Below are positions 13,082 through 13,738 of a DNA stretch of 13,738 bases, in pieces. Under the pieces are notes generated by a model, which saw nothing but the letters and a program-made list of their open reading frames with translations, searched no databases and was not told the DNA's origin. Position 1 is the first letter of the stretch, and the number at the start of each line of letters is the position of its first letter. The stretch comes from DAOVQB01 sp023128935 (lineage in GTDB: Bacteria > Eisenbacteria > RBG-16-71-46 > CAIMUX01 > WJJG01), in NCBI GenBank assembly GCA_030628905.1, contig DAOVQB010000116.1, positions 1 to 13,738 on the forward strand, given 5' to 3'. Made by a program: the position numbers and the translations under genes.

Positions 13082-13738
13082 GTGAACCCCTACGACTTGC
13101 CCATCGAAGAGATCGAAGACCTCGTCCATCGGTATGGGACGCCCCTCTACATTGTGAGTCGGAGTAAGATCGTCGAAAACTATCAGCGTTTGGATAGACT
13201 GCTGCCGGCCGTCAATATCTTCTACGCGATCAAGGCAAACCCACATGAGGAGATCCTGCGGACGCTGGTCCAGATCGGTGCGGGTTTCGATGTCGCCTCG
13301 CGGGGCGAGATTCTCGCTGCCGTGGCGGCCGGGGCCAATCCGCGCGAGGATCTGATCTTCGCAGACACTGTCAAGGATCCGCAGCAAATCGCATATGCGT
13401 ACAGCATCGGATTGGACGATTTCACCTTCGACAACATGTCGGAGATCGGCCAGATCGCGCGCAATGCACCCGGAGCAAATGTACATGTGCGGATCGTGGT
13501 TTCCAATCACGGCAGTGTCGCCCATCTAAGCGAGAAGTTTGGCGCTCGCACAGAGGATGCGATTCCGCTGGTGTTGACGGCGCGCGATGAGGGCCTCAAT
13601 CGCCAACCACTACGAGCGTCTCTTCGGAAGCGATGTGAAGCTGGTCGCCGAACCGGGCCGCAGCATTGTCGGCGACGCCATGATCCTCGTGACCCGGGTG
13701 ATCTCCGAATCAGTTCGCGATGGCCGCAATTGGCTCTA
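13082..13738 (+). pseudogene. Type III PLP-dependent decarboxylase (ornithine/diaminopimelate type), internal deletion and frameshift, runs off window
   Basis: Alanine-racemase-fold decarboxylase, most like bacterial ornithine decarboxylases of polyamine synthesis. The start is GTG with GGAG 7 nt upstream. The first 172 codons match the family well: YGTPLYIVSRSKI (18-30), the PLP-lysine motif FYAIKANP with K51, GAGFDVASRGEI (66-77), FDNMSEI (116-122) and SNHGSVAHLSEKFGA (141-155). At about 13586-13600 (ARDEGL) the match stops in this frame and resumes in the +1 frame as SIANHYERLFGSDVKLVAEPGRSIVGDAM and VTRVISESVRDGRNWL, to the window end. Family members have roughly 75-90 residues between these blocks, including FHVGSQ and the PLP-phosphate-binding GGG loop; all are absent. 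The product as read would be inactive. A true deletion, or an assembly or sequencing collapse, are the alternatives. Confidence 0.85.

Noticed and set aside
12914..13525. Long minus-strand open frame (203 codons) opposite the decarboxylase
   Set aside because: It is the antisense shadow of the plus-strand decarboxylase, whose sequence clearly matches a known family.
1..13738. CRISPR array, tRNA, rRNA or retron-type RNA
   Set aside because: No regularly spaced repeats, no tRNA cloverleaf and no rRNA-like sequence were seen anywhere in the window.

Overview
The window looks like an accessory, defence-rich segment of a moderately GC-rich, Gram-negative-type bacterial chromosome, probably a fragment from an uncultured lineage. 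A secreted formylglycine-generating-enzyme-like protein with a 'SEVDSLTFYD' N-terminal module is a style I associate with FCB-group or Eisenbacteria-like genomes. That placement is a weak inference, and no rRNA, tRNA or marker gene supports it.

Layout, left to right. (1) 1-619: remnant of an IS3-type insertion sequence. OrfA is present on the minus strand and keeps the A6G slippery heptamer, but no orfB follows. (2) 620-1086: non-coding, with a striking alternating inverted repeat at 704-740. (3) 1087-2049 (DUF4238-type protein) and 2274-3158 (unrecognised protein, possibly HEPN-like), both minus strand. (4) 3416-9846: a complete type I restriction-modification operon on the minus strand, transcribed hsdR-hsdS-hsdM. 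hsdR and hsdS overlap by ATGA, and hsdS and hsdM are 15 nt apart. HsdS carries an unusual C-terminal extension of about 180 residues. (5) 10006-11085: secreted FGE/SUMF1-family protein, minus strand, with its own extended -10 promoter and a perfect Shine-Dalgarno. (6) 11288-11889: brnT-brnA toxin-antitoxin operon, plus strand. (7) 12017-12597: hicA-hicB toxin-antitoxin operon, minus strand, convergent with brnTA. A long imperfect hairpin lies between the two modules. (8) 12598-13081: non-coding divergent spacer. (9) 13082-end: 5' part of an ornithine/diaminopimelate-type PLP decarboxylase that appears to carry an internal deletion plus frameshift.

How the parts work together: HsdM and HsdS would methylate self DNA and HsdR would cut unmodified DNA. 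The two downstream genes on the same strand are candidate accessory defence factors. The two toxin-antitoxin modules, each with an ATGA toxin/antitoxin overlap and a palindrome over the promoter, could stabilise the island or act in abortive infection. In both modules the best -10 hexamer ends exactly 6 nt before the toxin ATG and I see no good Shine-Dalgarno for the toxin. This suggests leaderless toxin mRNAs, while hicB has a perfect internal Shine-Dalgarno.

The most interesting candidates are the HsdS extension, the two accessory genes behind the RM operon, the shared leaderless/operator architecture of the two TA modules, and the damaged decarboxylase. Nothing here amounts to a proven new system.
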